From assembly GCA_964346085.1 (NCBI GenBank), contig CAYFSZ010000032.1:1-15196 (forward strand): 15,196 nt of DNA. Reading direction: 5' to 3'. This document shows, piece by piece, positions 7,444-15,137 of this stretch. Numbering within the stretch: position 1 is the stretch's first letter; the number at the start of each line of letters is the position of its first letter. The notes below the pieces were generated by a model. That model worked only from the letters and a program-made list of their open reading frames with translations, ran no database searches and was not told where the DNA came from. The position numbers and the translations under genes are program-made. The DNA is from UBA5436 sp964346085 (GTDB lineage Bacteria > Bacillota > Clostridia > Saccharofermentanales > DTU023).

Positions 7444-8436
7444 TTATGCATTCTGTGCTTGTACAGAAGTAATAGCAACAACACCAACGATATCATCAGC
7501 AGAACAGCCTCTAGATAAGTCATTAACTGGTTTTGCAATACCTTGTAATAAAGGACCATATGCTTCAGATTGACCTAAATATTGAACTAATTTATAAGCA
7601 ATATTTCCTGTGTTTAAGTCTGGGAAAACGAGAACATTGGCTTCACCTTGTACTTTATTGCCAGGAGCTTTTTTCTCACTTGTTGCAGGTACAACAGCTG
7701 CATCAATTTGCATTTCACCGTCTAAACGTAATTCAGGAGCTTTTTCTTTAGCTAATCTAGTCGCTTCAATCATTTTATCAACTAAAGGATTTTTTGCACT
7801 TCCATATGTTGAATAAGAAGTCATTGCAACAACTGGCTCTACACCTAATAATTCACGGCAAGAAGCGGCAGAAGAAATAGCAATTTCTGAAACTTGATCA
7901 GCATCAGGATTTTCATTTAAACCTGAGTCTGCAAAAATGAATGATCCATCAGCACCTAATTCTGTCTGTGTAACCATGACGAAGAAAGCAGAAACTAATT
8001 TTGCGCCTGGTTTTGTTTTTAAGATTTGTAAAGCAGGACGTAATGTATCCGCTGTTGTATTCACTGCACCAGCAACTAAACCATCAGCGTATCCTTCTTT
8101 AACCAACATCATGCCGAAGTATGTATAATTGCGCATCATTTCAGCAGCTTTTTCAATTGAAACGCCTTTTTTCTTACGCATTTCGAAAAATTTCTCAGTA
8201 AATTCTTCTGTTTTTTCATATGTTTCAGGATCAATAAAAGTTGCTCCATCCAATGAAAGATCAGGCGTTACTTTTCTGATTTTTTCTTCTTTACCAACTA
8301 AAATCAAATCTGCAATTTCGCGCTCTAAAATTTTAGCGGCAGCAGTTGTGACACGTTGATCATCTGTTTCTACTAAAACAATTGTTTTCTTGTCCAATTG
8401 TGCTTTTGAAATAATTTTTTCAATAAAATTCGACAT
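7444..8436 (-). CDS. pta: Phosphate acetyltransferase (short class I type)
   Basis: This 330-residue cytoplasmic enzyme converts acetyl-CoA and phosphate to acetyl phosphate, which AckA then uses to make ATP. It is the compact form without the extra N-terminal domain of enterobacterial Pta. Characteristic segments are GLVAGAVNTTADTLRPAL (119-136), FADSGLNENPDADQVSEIAI (168-187), TSYSTYGSAK (206-215), VFPDLNTGNIAYKL (270-283) and DLSRGCSADD (306-315). S308 and R309 match catalytic positions known from the Methanosarcina enzyme. I start at the ATG at 8436 (MSNFIEK) because AAAGAGG lies seven bases upstream; an in-frame ATG at 8451 overlaps that binding site. It is first in the pta-ackA operon and divergent from galM. 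Confidence 0.97.
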   Translation of the reverse strand: MSNFIEKIISKAQLDKKTIVLVETDDQRVTTAAAKILEREIADLILVGKEEKIRKVTPDLSLDGATFIDPETYEKTEEFTEKFFEMRKKKGVSIEKAAEMMRNYTYFGMMLVKEGYADGLVAGAVNTTADTLRPALQILKTKPGAKLVSAFFVMVTQTELGADGSFIFADSGLNENPDADQVSEIAISSAASCRELLGVEPVVAMTSYSTYGSAKNPLVDKMIEATRLAKEKAPELRLDGEMQIDAAVVPATSEKKAPGNKVQGEANVLVFPDLNTGNIAYKLVQYLGQSEAYGPLLQGIAKPVNDLSRGCSADDIVGVVAITSVQAQNA

Positions 8437-8473
8437 ATAAACCTCTTTCAAATGTAATCAAAAATTTATTAGA

Positions 8474-8503
8474 TTTTCATAATTTTTCTTCTAAGAGTAT
8501 AAT
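8474..8503 (+). promoter_or_regulatory. Candidate promoter of galM
   Basis: A perfect -10 TATAAT (8498-8503) lies 18 bases after a weak -35 TTTTCA (8474-8479, 4 of 6). Initiation near 8510 would give a leader of about 60 bases. The -10 shares four positions with the opposing pta -10, so the two promoters probably exclude each other. Confidence 0.5.
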
Positions 8504-8524
8504 ACAAGGAGTATGTTCATTCAA
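8496..8524 (-). promoter_or_regulatory. Candidate promoter of pta-ackA
   Basis: On the minus strand TTGAAT (8524-8519, 4 of 6) is followed after 17 bases by TATACT (8501-8496, 5 of 6). The leader before pta would be about 50 bases. Its -10 overlaps the plus-strand -10 assigned to galM. No CcpA-type cre site (TGxAAxCGxTxxCA-like) is visible in the region. Confidence 0.55.
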
Positions 8525-8535
8525 ATAAAAAATGC

Positions 8536-8554
8536 AATAAATAGTATATTTATT
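8536..8554. repeat. 19-bp palindrome before the galM ribosome binding site
   Basis: AATAAATA-GTA-TATTTATT is a perfect 8-bp inverted repeat with a 3-base centre. It lies downstream of the predicted galM start of transcription and just before GAGGAG. It could be an operator acting as a roadblock or a weak RNA hairpin. It lacks the central CG of typical LacI/GalR sites. Confidence 0.45.
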
Positions 8555-8571
8555 AACAGAGGAGAAAAACC

Positions 8572-9606
8572 ATGAAAATCACTCAAAAAAACATCTTAGT
8601 CGATTATGATCAAGCAATTATTTCTTATACATTGGAAAACGAAAATGGCATGTCTGTTTCTCTTTTGAATTATGGTTTGACGATCACTAATTTATTCGTC
8701 CCTGATAGAAAACAGCAAAGTGTAGACATTGTATTGGGTTATCAAAATCTGAATGATTATATTGATAATGAGTTCTGCTTTGGATCAACGATTGGGCGTT
8801 TTGCCAATCGCATTGCCAAAGGGTATTTTTCCTTTGAGGGAAAAGAATATCAACTTGAAATAAATGATGGTGAAAATCATTTGCACGGTGGCTCACATGG
8901 TTATTGGGCTAAATGTTGGAATCATATTCCTTCAGAAGATGCTTTAGTCTTTACCCTAGATAGTCCAGACGGTGATGCTGGATATCCAGGGGATTTATCA
9001 TGCCGAGTCGAATTTGTTCTAACGGATAAGAATGAATTAGTCATCAGGTATAAAGCTAGTTCGGATACGAAAGCATTCGCAAACTTTACGAATCATTCTT
9101 ATTTTAATTTAGAAGGACATGATGCATCTAGTGTTTTTGATAATGAATTGCAAATCCATGCTTCGTCTATTACTGAGATTGATAACACATCGATTCCTAC
9201 TGGACATCTTCTTCCTGTTGAAAACACGCCATTTGATTTTTCTGTTGCAAAGAAGATTGGAAGAGATATTGGTGAATCGCATCCTCAATTAGAAATCGCT
9301 GGTGGATATGATCATAATTATGTGCTCGACCAATCTGTCGATAAACAAATTGTCGCCTATTCAGAAAAGACTGGTATCGAGATGTCTGTTAGCACAACCT
9401 GCCCTGGTGTACAGCTATATACTTCTAATTTCGTTAATAATTCGAGAATTGAAAAAACAGGATCGCCTTGTCAGAAACAAAGCGCATTTTGTGTCGAGAC
9501 ACAGTACTTCCCTGATGCGATTAATCATGATAATTTTGATCTTCCAATTATCACCCCTGATCATCCTTTTGAAGAAAAAACCGTATTTACGTTTGGAGTA
9601 CGTTAA
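8572..9606 (+). CDS. galM: Aldose 1-epimerase (galactose mutarotase)
   Basis: This 344-residue cytoplasmic enzyme interconverts beta- and alpha-galactose so that galactokinase receives the alpha anomer. Family motifs are GSTIGRFANRIAKG (71-84), ENHLHGG (101-107), TNHSYFNL (173-180), YDHNY (246-250) and CVETQYFPDAINH (307-319). R80, H105, H175, D247 and E309 match the substrate-binding and catalytic residues known from Lactococcus GalM. The start is well supported by GAGGAG seven bases before the ATG. It is a single-gene unit, divergent from pta and convergent with galK, so the two galactose genes are not co-transcribed. No canonical terminator follows; only the 9641-9676 hairpin, which lacks a T-tract. 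Confidence 0.95.
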   Translation: MKITQKNILVDYDQAIISYTLENENGMSVSLLNYGLTITNLFVPDRKQQSVDIVLGYQNLNDYIDNEFCFGSTIGRFANRIAKGYFSFEGKEYQLEINDGENHLHGGSHGYWAKCWNHIPSEDALVFTLDSPDGDAGYPGDLSCRVEFVLTDKNELVIRYKASSDTKAFANFTNHSYFNLEGHDASSVFDNELQIHASSITEIDNTSIPTGHLLPVENTPFDFSVAKKIGRDIGESHPQLEIAGGYDHNYVLDQSVDKQIVAYSEKTGIEMSVSTTCPGVQLYTSNFVNNSRIEKTGSPCQKQSAFCVETQYFPDAINHDNFDLPIITPDHPFEEKTVFTFGVR

Positions 9607-9640
9607 TTTTGATGAATCCAGGTTTGATTGTTGTGCCGAG

Positions 9641-9676
9641 TAGTGACAATGAATAGGATGTTACGAATTGTCACTA
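9641..9676. repeat. 10-bp perfect inverted repeat downstream of galM
   Basis: TAGTGACAAT and ATTGTCACTA flank a 16-base loop, 35 bases after the galM stop. Neither strand has a T-run after the stem, so it is not a textbook intrinsic terminator. It may stabilise the galM 3' end, help terminate, or be a remnant of a small repeat. Confidence 0.5.
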
Positions 9677-9694
9677 TATCTCATGTTGTTATAC

Positions 9695-9742
9695 ATAAAA
9701 AAGCTGCCCGTCTTCACTGATCAAGTACATTTAAGGCAGCTT
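9695..9742 (-). terminator. Intrinsic terminator of galK
   Basis: On the minus strand AAGCTGCC pairs with GGCAGCTT (8 bp, GC-rich) around a 26-base loop, followed by a T-run continuing the stem (TTTTTTAT). It begins 25 bases after the galK stop. The loop is long and contains a minor inner stem (ACT...AGT). Confidence 0.72.
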
Positions 9743-9767
9743 CTATCGTTATTATAATCAAATTATT

Positions 9768-11069
9768 CTAATATGGAAAAACATAGCCTCCAACTGAACG
9801 GATTTGTACAATATGGCAGGCGTTTTCACCTAATACTTTTTCTACATCAGCTTTAAATGCACTCAGAATTTCTACTGGAACAAATGCTTGAATCGTTCCG
9901 GCAAATCCGCCACCATGTACACGCACTGCACCTTGACCTGCTAGTGATAATTTAGCAATAGCTTGGGCAACCGCCATCTCTTGATGCTTTTCAGCCCCTT
10001 TTACAGTCACATTTTGTAAATACTGCCATGATGAAATGCCCGATTCATCAATCTTCTTCAAAAATCCTGAGAAATCTTTTGCTTCAATTGCCATTTTAGC
10101 AACTTCAACACGTTCATTTTCTGAATAATAATGAATCGCTCTGAGTAAAGCCCGATCTCCAACTTCTTGGCGAATCATAGCGACATTACCGATTACATCG
10201 CTCTCTTCCACCTGACTGAGCACTTCTGAATCAAAAAACGCGGACACTGCTTTCATCTCATATGGAATAGCGGCATATTCATGAGTTAAATCAGCATGAT
10301 CTGCGCCTGTATCAATAATACACAAAGCATAATTTTCGGCTTGTAAATTTAAATCAAGTTTTTCAATCACAGGATTTTCTTTGTCAAAAAAGTCAATGAA
10401 AACAGCTGCTCCAACAGCCGATGCCATTTGATCCATTAAGCCTGAAGGCTTACCGAAAAATTGATTCTCAGCAATTTGCCCTATTTTGGCCCATGTAATA
10501 GCAGACTCTTTATCATCAGCCCAAAAATGATTCATGATAACAGCTAACAAAACTTCACATGCAGCCGAAGAAGATAAACCGGAACCAGGTAAAACATTCG
10601 ATTGGCAATAAATATTTAATCCCTTTGGTTCATATCCCTTTTTCGAAAAACAAGCGGCAACTCCTTTCAGCAATGCTAAAGTTGTACCATGCTCTTTTTC
10701 TGATGGATTAAGGTCATTTAAATCTAAAACAATTTCATCCCAACCAGCAGAGATAAATCTGATTTCAAATTTCTCAGTCGGGGCTGCACATGCCCATATG
10801 TCCAAATTGACTGCAGCTGCGATAACTTTACCATTTTGATGATCTGTGTGATTTCCAATCAATTCAGTGCGTCCAGGCGCAGAGAAAAACGAAACTTCTG
10901 TATTCTCGTCAGCATCAAATAATTTTTGATATTCATGCAAAACAGACAAGAATCGAGTTTTCACACCATCTGGAATCGATTGATTTTCGGGGATAACCAA
11001 TAGTTTTCGAAATTCAGCATCAAGCGATCCGTTCTCAAGTTGTTTCTTCCATGTAGAAATAGTTATCAT
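9768..11069 (-). CDS. galK: Galactokinase
   Basis: This 433-residue GHMP-family kinase phosphorylates alpha-galactose with ATP to galactose 1-phosphate, the first committed Leloir step. The galactokinase signature PGRTELIGNHTDHQNG (65-80) contains the sugar-binding residues. The ATP-binding motif PGSGLSSSAA (161-170), KPSGLMDQMAS (207-217) and the C-terminal VHGGGFAGTIQAF are all intact. It is somewhat longer than E. coli GalK because of an N-terminal extension of about 40 residues before the signature, as in many clostridial galactokinases. I start at the ATG at 11069 with TTGGAG five bases upstream; a GTG at 11075 would overlap that site. Only 13 bases upstream remain before the N gap, so promoter and upstream neighbours are unknown. 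Confidence 0.96.
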   Translation of the reverse strand: MITISTWKKQLENGSLDAEFRKLLVIPENQSIPDGVKTRFLSVLHEYQKLFDADENTEVSFFSAPGRTELIGNHTDHQNGKVIAAAVNLDIWACAAPTEKFEIRFISAGWDEIVLDLNDLNPSEKEHGTTLALLKGVAACFSKKGYEPKGLNIYCQSNVLPGSGLSSSAACEVLLAVIMNHFWADDKESAITWAKIGQIAENQFFGKPSGLMDQMASAVGAAVFIDFFDKENPVIEKLDLNLQAENYALCIIDTGADHADLTHEYAAIPYEMKAVSAFFDSEVLSQVEESDVIGNVAMIRQEVGDRALLRAIHYYSENERVEVAKMAIEAKDFSGFLKKIDESGISSWQYLQNVTVKGAEKHQEMAVAQAIAKLSLAGQGAVRVHGGGFAGTIQAFVPVEILSAFKADVEKVLGENACHIVQIRSVGGYVFPY

Positions 11070-11082
11070 ATTCACTCCAATT

Positions 11083-11182
11083 NNNNNNNNNNNNNNNNNN
11101 NNNNNNNNNNNNNNNNNNNNNNNNNNNNNNNNNNNNNNNNNNNNNNNNNNNNNNNNNNNNNNNNNNNNNNNNNNNNNNNNNN
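11083..11182. other. Assembly gap of exactly 100 N
   Basis: A round run of 100 N is the usual placeholder for a scaffold gap of unknown size. Real sequence of any length may be missing between galK and the GH8-like gene, including the galK promoter and further genes. Confidence 0.98.
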
Positions 11183-11192
11183 TTTTTAATAA

Positions 11193-12503
11193 TTACTTAA
11201 GAAATAAGCCACTTAATAGTACATGAATTTGATCAGATGCGTAGAAGATATACTGTGCGTTTGCATCTTCTGAATTTTGATAAAACAATAGATTCAAGTC
11301 ATTAAATTCATTTTTATATTGACGTGGAATTAATCCATTAGTAATTGCCGTCAATAAACTTTCCGCCTCTGCATCTATTTCACTAGAATTCTTCACTAAG
11401 TATTCAGAAAACATTGCCATCGAAGAAATGTCAATCATATCACTCATACTTTGCATAGAACTTGCGTGATAATATTGACTAAGTACATTATTTTGTAATA
11501 GAGCTCTTTTATAAAAACCTAGAGTATCCGTATTAACATAATCGACAGATTGGAATAATATTTTAACATTGTCATAAGTTGAAACTGCAAAAGCTTGGGA
11601 TCCAGTCGCCACATAGTTTTGTAAATCAGAGTATATTCCTAATGGATAAAATTGAGTCCCTGCTTCAATCGAATCACCGATTAAATGATCCCATTTGTCA
11701 AAAACCGGAATCCATTTTTCATCAATTAGAGAAAATGATTTCAGAACAAATAAATTAACATCAGACAAACGAATAATTTTTTCTTCTCGATAAGGATCAA
11801 CCAATTCAGGATTTTCAGTCGGCTGATCTGAAGAAGAAGTTTCAGGATATAAAATACGTTCTACATTAATATCATCATTAGGCTCTAGAGTTTCTCCCTC
11901 AAAGTATGGCCAAACACGTTCCATCACTTCTTTAATTTGATTGAATAGTTGTTTCGATGGATTATTGTTATAAGCCGTCAACAGAATTTCCGCATATTCT
12001 AAATCTGCTGCCCAAGTATTCTGTTCTAACTCCAATATCTCTCCGTTTATATTAACTTTTGTCGCCCATTCATTTTCAAATTTAAAAAGGGTTGTCATCA
12101 TTTCATTCCACTGTTTGAATTCTTTGATTTGATTTGAAGCAGCTAAATATCTCCCCCACAAAAACTGATTTTCCAAGTTAACTTCATTATTTTCCTGATT
12201 GGTTTCTCTATCCACGATAGAAATTGAATCAATGATTGCCTGATACGAAGCATTCTTTCCATCAATTTCAAATTCTTGCAAAAAGTTTTCTCGAAAAGTT
12301 TCCTCAACAATACCACTTGATTGATTCATTCGATCCGCAATACTTTGTCTGTCCCACATACTAAATCGTCGATTTTCCAAAGGTTCATTCTTATTCGAAG
12401 TATTTAAGAACCCTGGATAAAAGAACAAAAGAATACATATCACGATTAAAACTCCAATGCTAATCAGTATAATATTTCTTTTGTTGATGAATCTTTCTTG
12501 CAT
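11193..12503 (-). CDS. Membrane-anchored glycoside hydrolase family 8-like protein
   Basis: This 436-residue protein has a short basic N-terminus, one membrane segment (about residues 11-29) and a large outside domain, so it is likely anchored at the cell surface. Three segments resemble GH8 catalytic regions in order and spacing: LENQFLWGRYLAA (110-122; compare SEGQxYGxL), WAADLEYAEILLTAY (164-178) and STYDNVKILFQSVDY (308-322; compare YDAxR). E111, D167 and D311 would be the acid, central Asp and base. The region LSDVNLFVLKSFSLIDEKWIPVFDKW (246-271, named here by its ends) fits a GH8 helix. An acidic, Ser-rich insert lies at about 203-240. Similar proteins (YdaJ in Bacillus, PssZ in Listeria) trim or support exopolysaccharides. 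The match is distant: the flanking Ser, Gly and Arg are replaced, so activity is uncertain. ATG at 12503 has GAGG six bases upstream. Confidence 0.62.
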   Translation of the reverse strand: MQERFINKRNIILISIGVLIVICILLFFYPGFLNTSNKNEPLENRRFSMWDRQSIADRMNQSSGIVEETFRENFLQEFEIDGKNASYQAIIDSISIVDRETNQENNEVNLENQFLWGRYLAASNQIKEFKQWNEMMTTLFKFENEWATKVNINGEILELEQNTWAADLEYAEILLTAYNNNPSKQLFNQIKEVMERVWPYFEGETLEPNDDINVERILYPETSSSDQPTENPELVDPYREEKIIRLSDVNLFVLKSFSLIDEKWIPVFDKWDHLIGDSIEAGTQFYPLGIYSDLQNYVATGSQAFAVSTYDNVKILFQSVDYVNTDTLGFYKRALLQNNVLSQYYHASSMQSMSDMIDISSMAMFSEYLVKNSSEIDAEAESLLTAITNGLIPRQYKNEFNDLNLLFYQNSEDANAQYIFYASDQIHVLLSGLFLK

Positions 12504-12541
12504 ATTGCACCTCAAATTATCTATGATGAAACTATCTATTT

Positions 12542-12569
12542 ATTTTAGAAGAAATTTATAAATTATCAA
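12542..12569 (-). promoter_or_regulatory. Candidate promoter of the GH8-like gene
   Basis: On the minus strand TTGATA (12569-12564, 5 of 6) is followed after 16 bases by TAAAAT (12547-12542, 5 of 6). The leader would be about 33 bases. The 78-base divergent region must also hold any tmcAL promoter; I see only AT-rich candidates for that one (TATAAA near 12557). Confidence 0.4.
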
Positions 12570-12581
12570 AGTGGGAGATTT

Positions 12582-13808
12582 ATGGAAGTCAACGGAATCA
12601 TTGCAGAATACAATCCTTTTCATAATGGTCATTTGTATCAAATAGAAGAAATCAAGAAGCAAAACCAGCGTGCTTTTATCATGGTCATTCTTTCAGGATA
12701 TTTTTGTCAGCGTGGTGAACCAGCTATTGTCTCCCCCAGAGCACGTGCAGAGATGGCTTTGAAACAAGGCGCAGATGTGGTCTTGCAATTACCCACCTAT
12801 GCTTCGCTCGGTTCAGCAGAAATCTTTGCAAGCACAGCGTCTCGCCTGCTTTCAGCAACAGGTGTTTGTCAAAATTTAGTCTTTGGTTCTGAATTAGATC
12901 AATTATCGGATTTGCAAGAAATCGCTAAAGTTTTAGTCGATAATGAAACTGCTATGTGGGAATTCATGCAAGATGAATTAAAAAAAGGAATTTCCTATCC
13001 GAAAGCCCGACAGAATTTTGTCGAACAGTTTATTGGCTCAGAAAAAGCCGACTTATTAAATGCCCCTAATCAAATTCTCGCCATCGAATATTTAAAAGCA
13101 ATTTATCAGTACAAACTAAAGTTAAAACCTAGATTAATTCAAAGAGTTGGTTCAAGTTATAGAAATTCTGAAATTGGTAGTGAAGCACAGGCATCTGCCA
13201 TGGCTATTCGCGAATTTATCCGTAAGCATCAGTATTCTGAGAATTTGTTATATGATTCTACGAAAACCATATCAGATTTCATGCCCATTTCGGCACTTGC
13301 GATTTTATTAGAACAAATGCAAAAAGAATCATATCTACTTCCTGATTCTCTTGCCTCTTTCTACTATGCAAGTTTAGAAAATGCAGAAAACCCAGGTACT
13401 CGCTATATGGACGAAAGTTTGTTTAATCGAATGAAGCAAGAAATTCGTTTTAGCAGTTCCCGTTATCCATCACTCAAAGATTTCGTATTAAATTGTAGCA
13501 GTAAGCAATATCCACAAACTAGGGTGCAACGTGCAATTCTCAATCTTGCCCTAAATATTAACGAGCAGGAATTCACTCCCGCTTATCTTCACGTCATTGG
13601 ATTTACAAAAAACGGTCGTTATTTATTGAAAAAAATGCAACAGCATGCACAGCTCCCTGTTGTCATGAATTTCAGTGAAATTTCATCCATCCTTGATAAA
13701 GAAAATCAGTGGCAAGAACAGCTTGAGTTGCGTGCTTCAAGGCTCTGGCTTAACACCGCAAAACAACCTATTAATGAGCTTTTTGACAGTCCTTTGATAA
13801 TGAGATAA
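12582..13808 (+). CDS. tmcAL: tRNA(Met) cytidine acetate ligase (TmcAL, YlbM-like)
   Basis: This 408-residue cytoplasmic protein has the usual TmcAL length. It activates acetate with ATP and transfers it to the wobble cytidine (C34) of elongator tRNA-Met, giving N4-acetylcytidine. The nucleotidyltransferase-like N-terminus GIIAEYNPFHNGHL (5-18) includes the HxGH motif (HNGH, 14-17). SGYFCQRGEPA (38-48) and VLQLPTYASLGSAEIFA (67-83) are also characteristic, and FGSELD follows. GGGAG lies four bases before the ATG. It diverges from the GH8-like gene and is followed 43 bases later by tyrS, another tRNA-directed gene. The usual name in older annotations is nucleotidyltransferase or DUF795 protein. 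The pta-ackA acetate pathway in this window makes the free acetate it consumes, though no regulatory link is visible. Confidence 0.93.
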   Translation: MEVNGIIAEYNPFHNGHLYQIEEIKKQNQRAFIMVILSGYFCQRGEPAIVSPRARAEMALKQGADVVLQLPTYASLGSAEIFASTASRLLSATGVCQNLVFGSELDQLSDLQEIAKVLVDNETAMWEFMQDELKKGISYPKARQNFVEQFIGSEKADLLNAPNQILAIEYLKAIYQYKLKLKPRLIQRVGSSYRNSEIGSEAQASAMAIREFIRKHQYSENLLYDSTKTISDFMPISALAILLEQMQKESYLLPDSLASFYYASLENAENPGTRYMDESLFNRMKQEIRFSSSRYPSLKDFVLNCSSKQYPQTRVQRAILNLALNINEQEFTPAYLHVIGFTKNGRYLLKKMQQHAQLPVVMNFSEISSILDKENQWQEQLELRASRLWLNTAKQPINELFDSPLIMR

Positions 13809-13811
13809 GAT
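13783..13811 (+). promoter_or_regulatory. Candidate tyrS promoter overlapping the tmcAL stop codon
   Basis: A perfect -35 TTGACA (13783-13788) is followed after 17 bases by TAAGAT (13806-13811, 4 of 6). The -10 contains the tmcAL stop codon. Initiation near 13818 would leave a leader of only about 35 bases, too short for a T-box riboswitch. Confidence 0.5.
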
Positions 13812-13854
13812 TTTTCATGTTAATGTATAAATATAAATTTTTAGGAGATAGATG

Positions 13855-15078
13855 ATGAAAAACGTATATGATGTTTTAGTGGAACGTGGTTACTTCGCAC
13901 AAGCAACTCATCCCGATGAAATTCGTGAATATTTAGAAAAACCAGGCGCCTTATTTTATATTGGTTTTGACCCAACAGCTGACAGTTTACACATTGGCCA
14001 TTTGACACAAATGATGGTTATGGCTCATATGCAAAGAGCTGGACATATTCCCATCGCTTTAATGGGCGGTGGTACTGGTTGGATTGGCGATCCATCAGGT
14101 CGTTCAGATATGCGCCAATTGATGACAAAAGAAACAATCGACCACAATGTCGAAAAATTCAAAGAACAAATGTCTAGATTAATTGACTTTGCAGATGACA
14201 AAGCCATTATGGCAAATAATGCGGATTGGTTATTGCATTTGAACTATGTTGAATTTTTGAGAGATATCGGTGTGCATTTTTCAGTTAATAAAATGCTTGC
14301 AACGGATATTTACAAAAACCGTTTAGAAGACGGCCTCACCTATTTTGAATTCAGTTATATGCTTTTACAAAGCTATGACTTCTTAGAATTGTTCCGCCGC
14401 TATGGTTGTCGTTTGGAAATGGGTGGTCAAGATCAATGGGCAAACATTATTGGAGGTGTTGAATTAATTCGCCGTACAGAACGTGAAGATGCGTACGGAA
14501 TGACATTTAAGCTTCTTGAAACAGCAGCTGGTGAAAAAATGGGCAAAACAGCGAAAGGTGCTTTGTGGCTCGATGCAAACAAAATGCCTCCTTTCGATTT
14601 TTATCAATATTTCCGAAATTTGGAAGATGCTTCTGTTATCAAAACGATGAAAACCCTCACCTTCTTGCCTTTGGAAGAAATTGAAGAATATGCAAAATTA
14701 GAGGGTCAAGAAATCAACAAAGCTAAAGAAGTCTTAGCATTTGAAGTGACAAAAATTGTTCATGGTGAAGAAATTGCGCATCAAGTACAAGAGCAAGCTC
14801 GTCAATTATTCTCAAATGCTGGTCGTTCTGATTCTATGACAACAGTTGCTTTGGCAAAAGAAATTGCATTTAGCACACCAATTCTTGATTTATTGAATGA
14901 ACATAAAATGGTTCCTTCAAAAAGCGAAGGCCGTCGTTTGATTAAACAAGGTGGTGTTTATATTAACGAAGCAGCTATCGCTGATGCTAATTATCTCTTA
15001 ACCAAAGAAGATTTTGCAAATGATGAAGTAATTATTCGTCGTGGCAAAAAGAATTTCTTCCGATTTGTGATTGAATAA
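13855..15078 (+). CDS. tyrS: Tyrosyl-tRNA synthetase
   Basis: This 407-residue class I synthetase charges tRNA-Tyr with tyrosine. The Rossmann catalytic domain holds the HIGH motif (DSLHIGHL, 43-50), the tyrosine-pocket segments GDPSGRSDMR (78-87) and SYMLLQSYDF (167-176), GGQDQWANI (190-198) and the KMSKS equivalent KMGKTAKG (228-235). A C-terminal S4-type RNA-binding domain spans about 340-407 (SKSEGRRLIKQGGVYIN). KMGKT in place of KMSKS is common in bacterial TyrRS. Two ATG codons are adjacent; I prefer 13855, seven bases from AGGAG, over 13852, four bases away. No T-box leader is present, unlike tyrS of Bacillus subtilis. A terminator follows 23 bases after the stop. Confidence 0.97.
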   Translation: MKNVYDVLVERGYFAQATHPDEIREYLEKPGALFYIGFDPTADSLHIGHLTQMMVMAHMQRAGHIPIALMGGGTGWIGDPSGRSDMRQLMTKETIDHNVEKFKEQMSRLIDFADDKAIMANNADWLLHLNYVEFLRDIGVHFSVNKMLATDIYKNRLEDGLTYFEFSYMLLQSYDFLELFRRYGCRLEMGGQDQWANIIGGVELIRRTEREDAYGMTFKLLETAAGEKMGKTAKGALWLDANKMPPFDFYQYFRNLEDASVIKTMKTLTFLPLEEIEEYAKLEGQEINKAKEVLAFEVTKIVHGEEIAHQVQEQARQLFSNAGRSDSMTTVALAKEIAFSTPILDLLNEHKMVPSKSEGRRLIKQGGVYINEAAIADANYLLTKEDFANDEVIIRRGKKNFFRFVIE

Positions 15079-15101
15079 TCGTCTACACTAATAAATATGA
15101 T

Positions 15102-15137
15102 AAAAACGCTATTTGAAACTTTCAAATAGCGTTTTTT
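15102..15137 (+). terminator. Intrinsic terminator of tyrS, probably bidirectional
   Basis: AAAAACGCTATTTGAAA and TTTCAAATAGCGTTTTT form a perfect 17-bp inverted repeat with a single central C; in RNA the top of the stem would open into a loop. The T-run ends the right arm. The A-run on the left gives a T-run on the other strand, so it could also serve a converging gene beyond the window. Confidence 0.92.

Noticed and set aside
8437..8571. Catabolite-responsive (cre) site for CcpA before pta or galM
   Set aside because: No CG-centred TGxAAxCGxTxxCA-like sequence is present in this region.
9302..9643. Plus-strand open frame of 113 codons overlapping the galM 3' end
   Set aside because: It is a frame-shifted reading of galM, whose motifs in the main frame are intact, and its predicted protein shows no family pattern.
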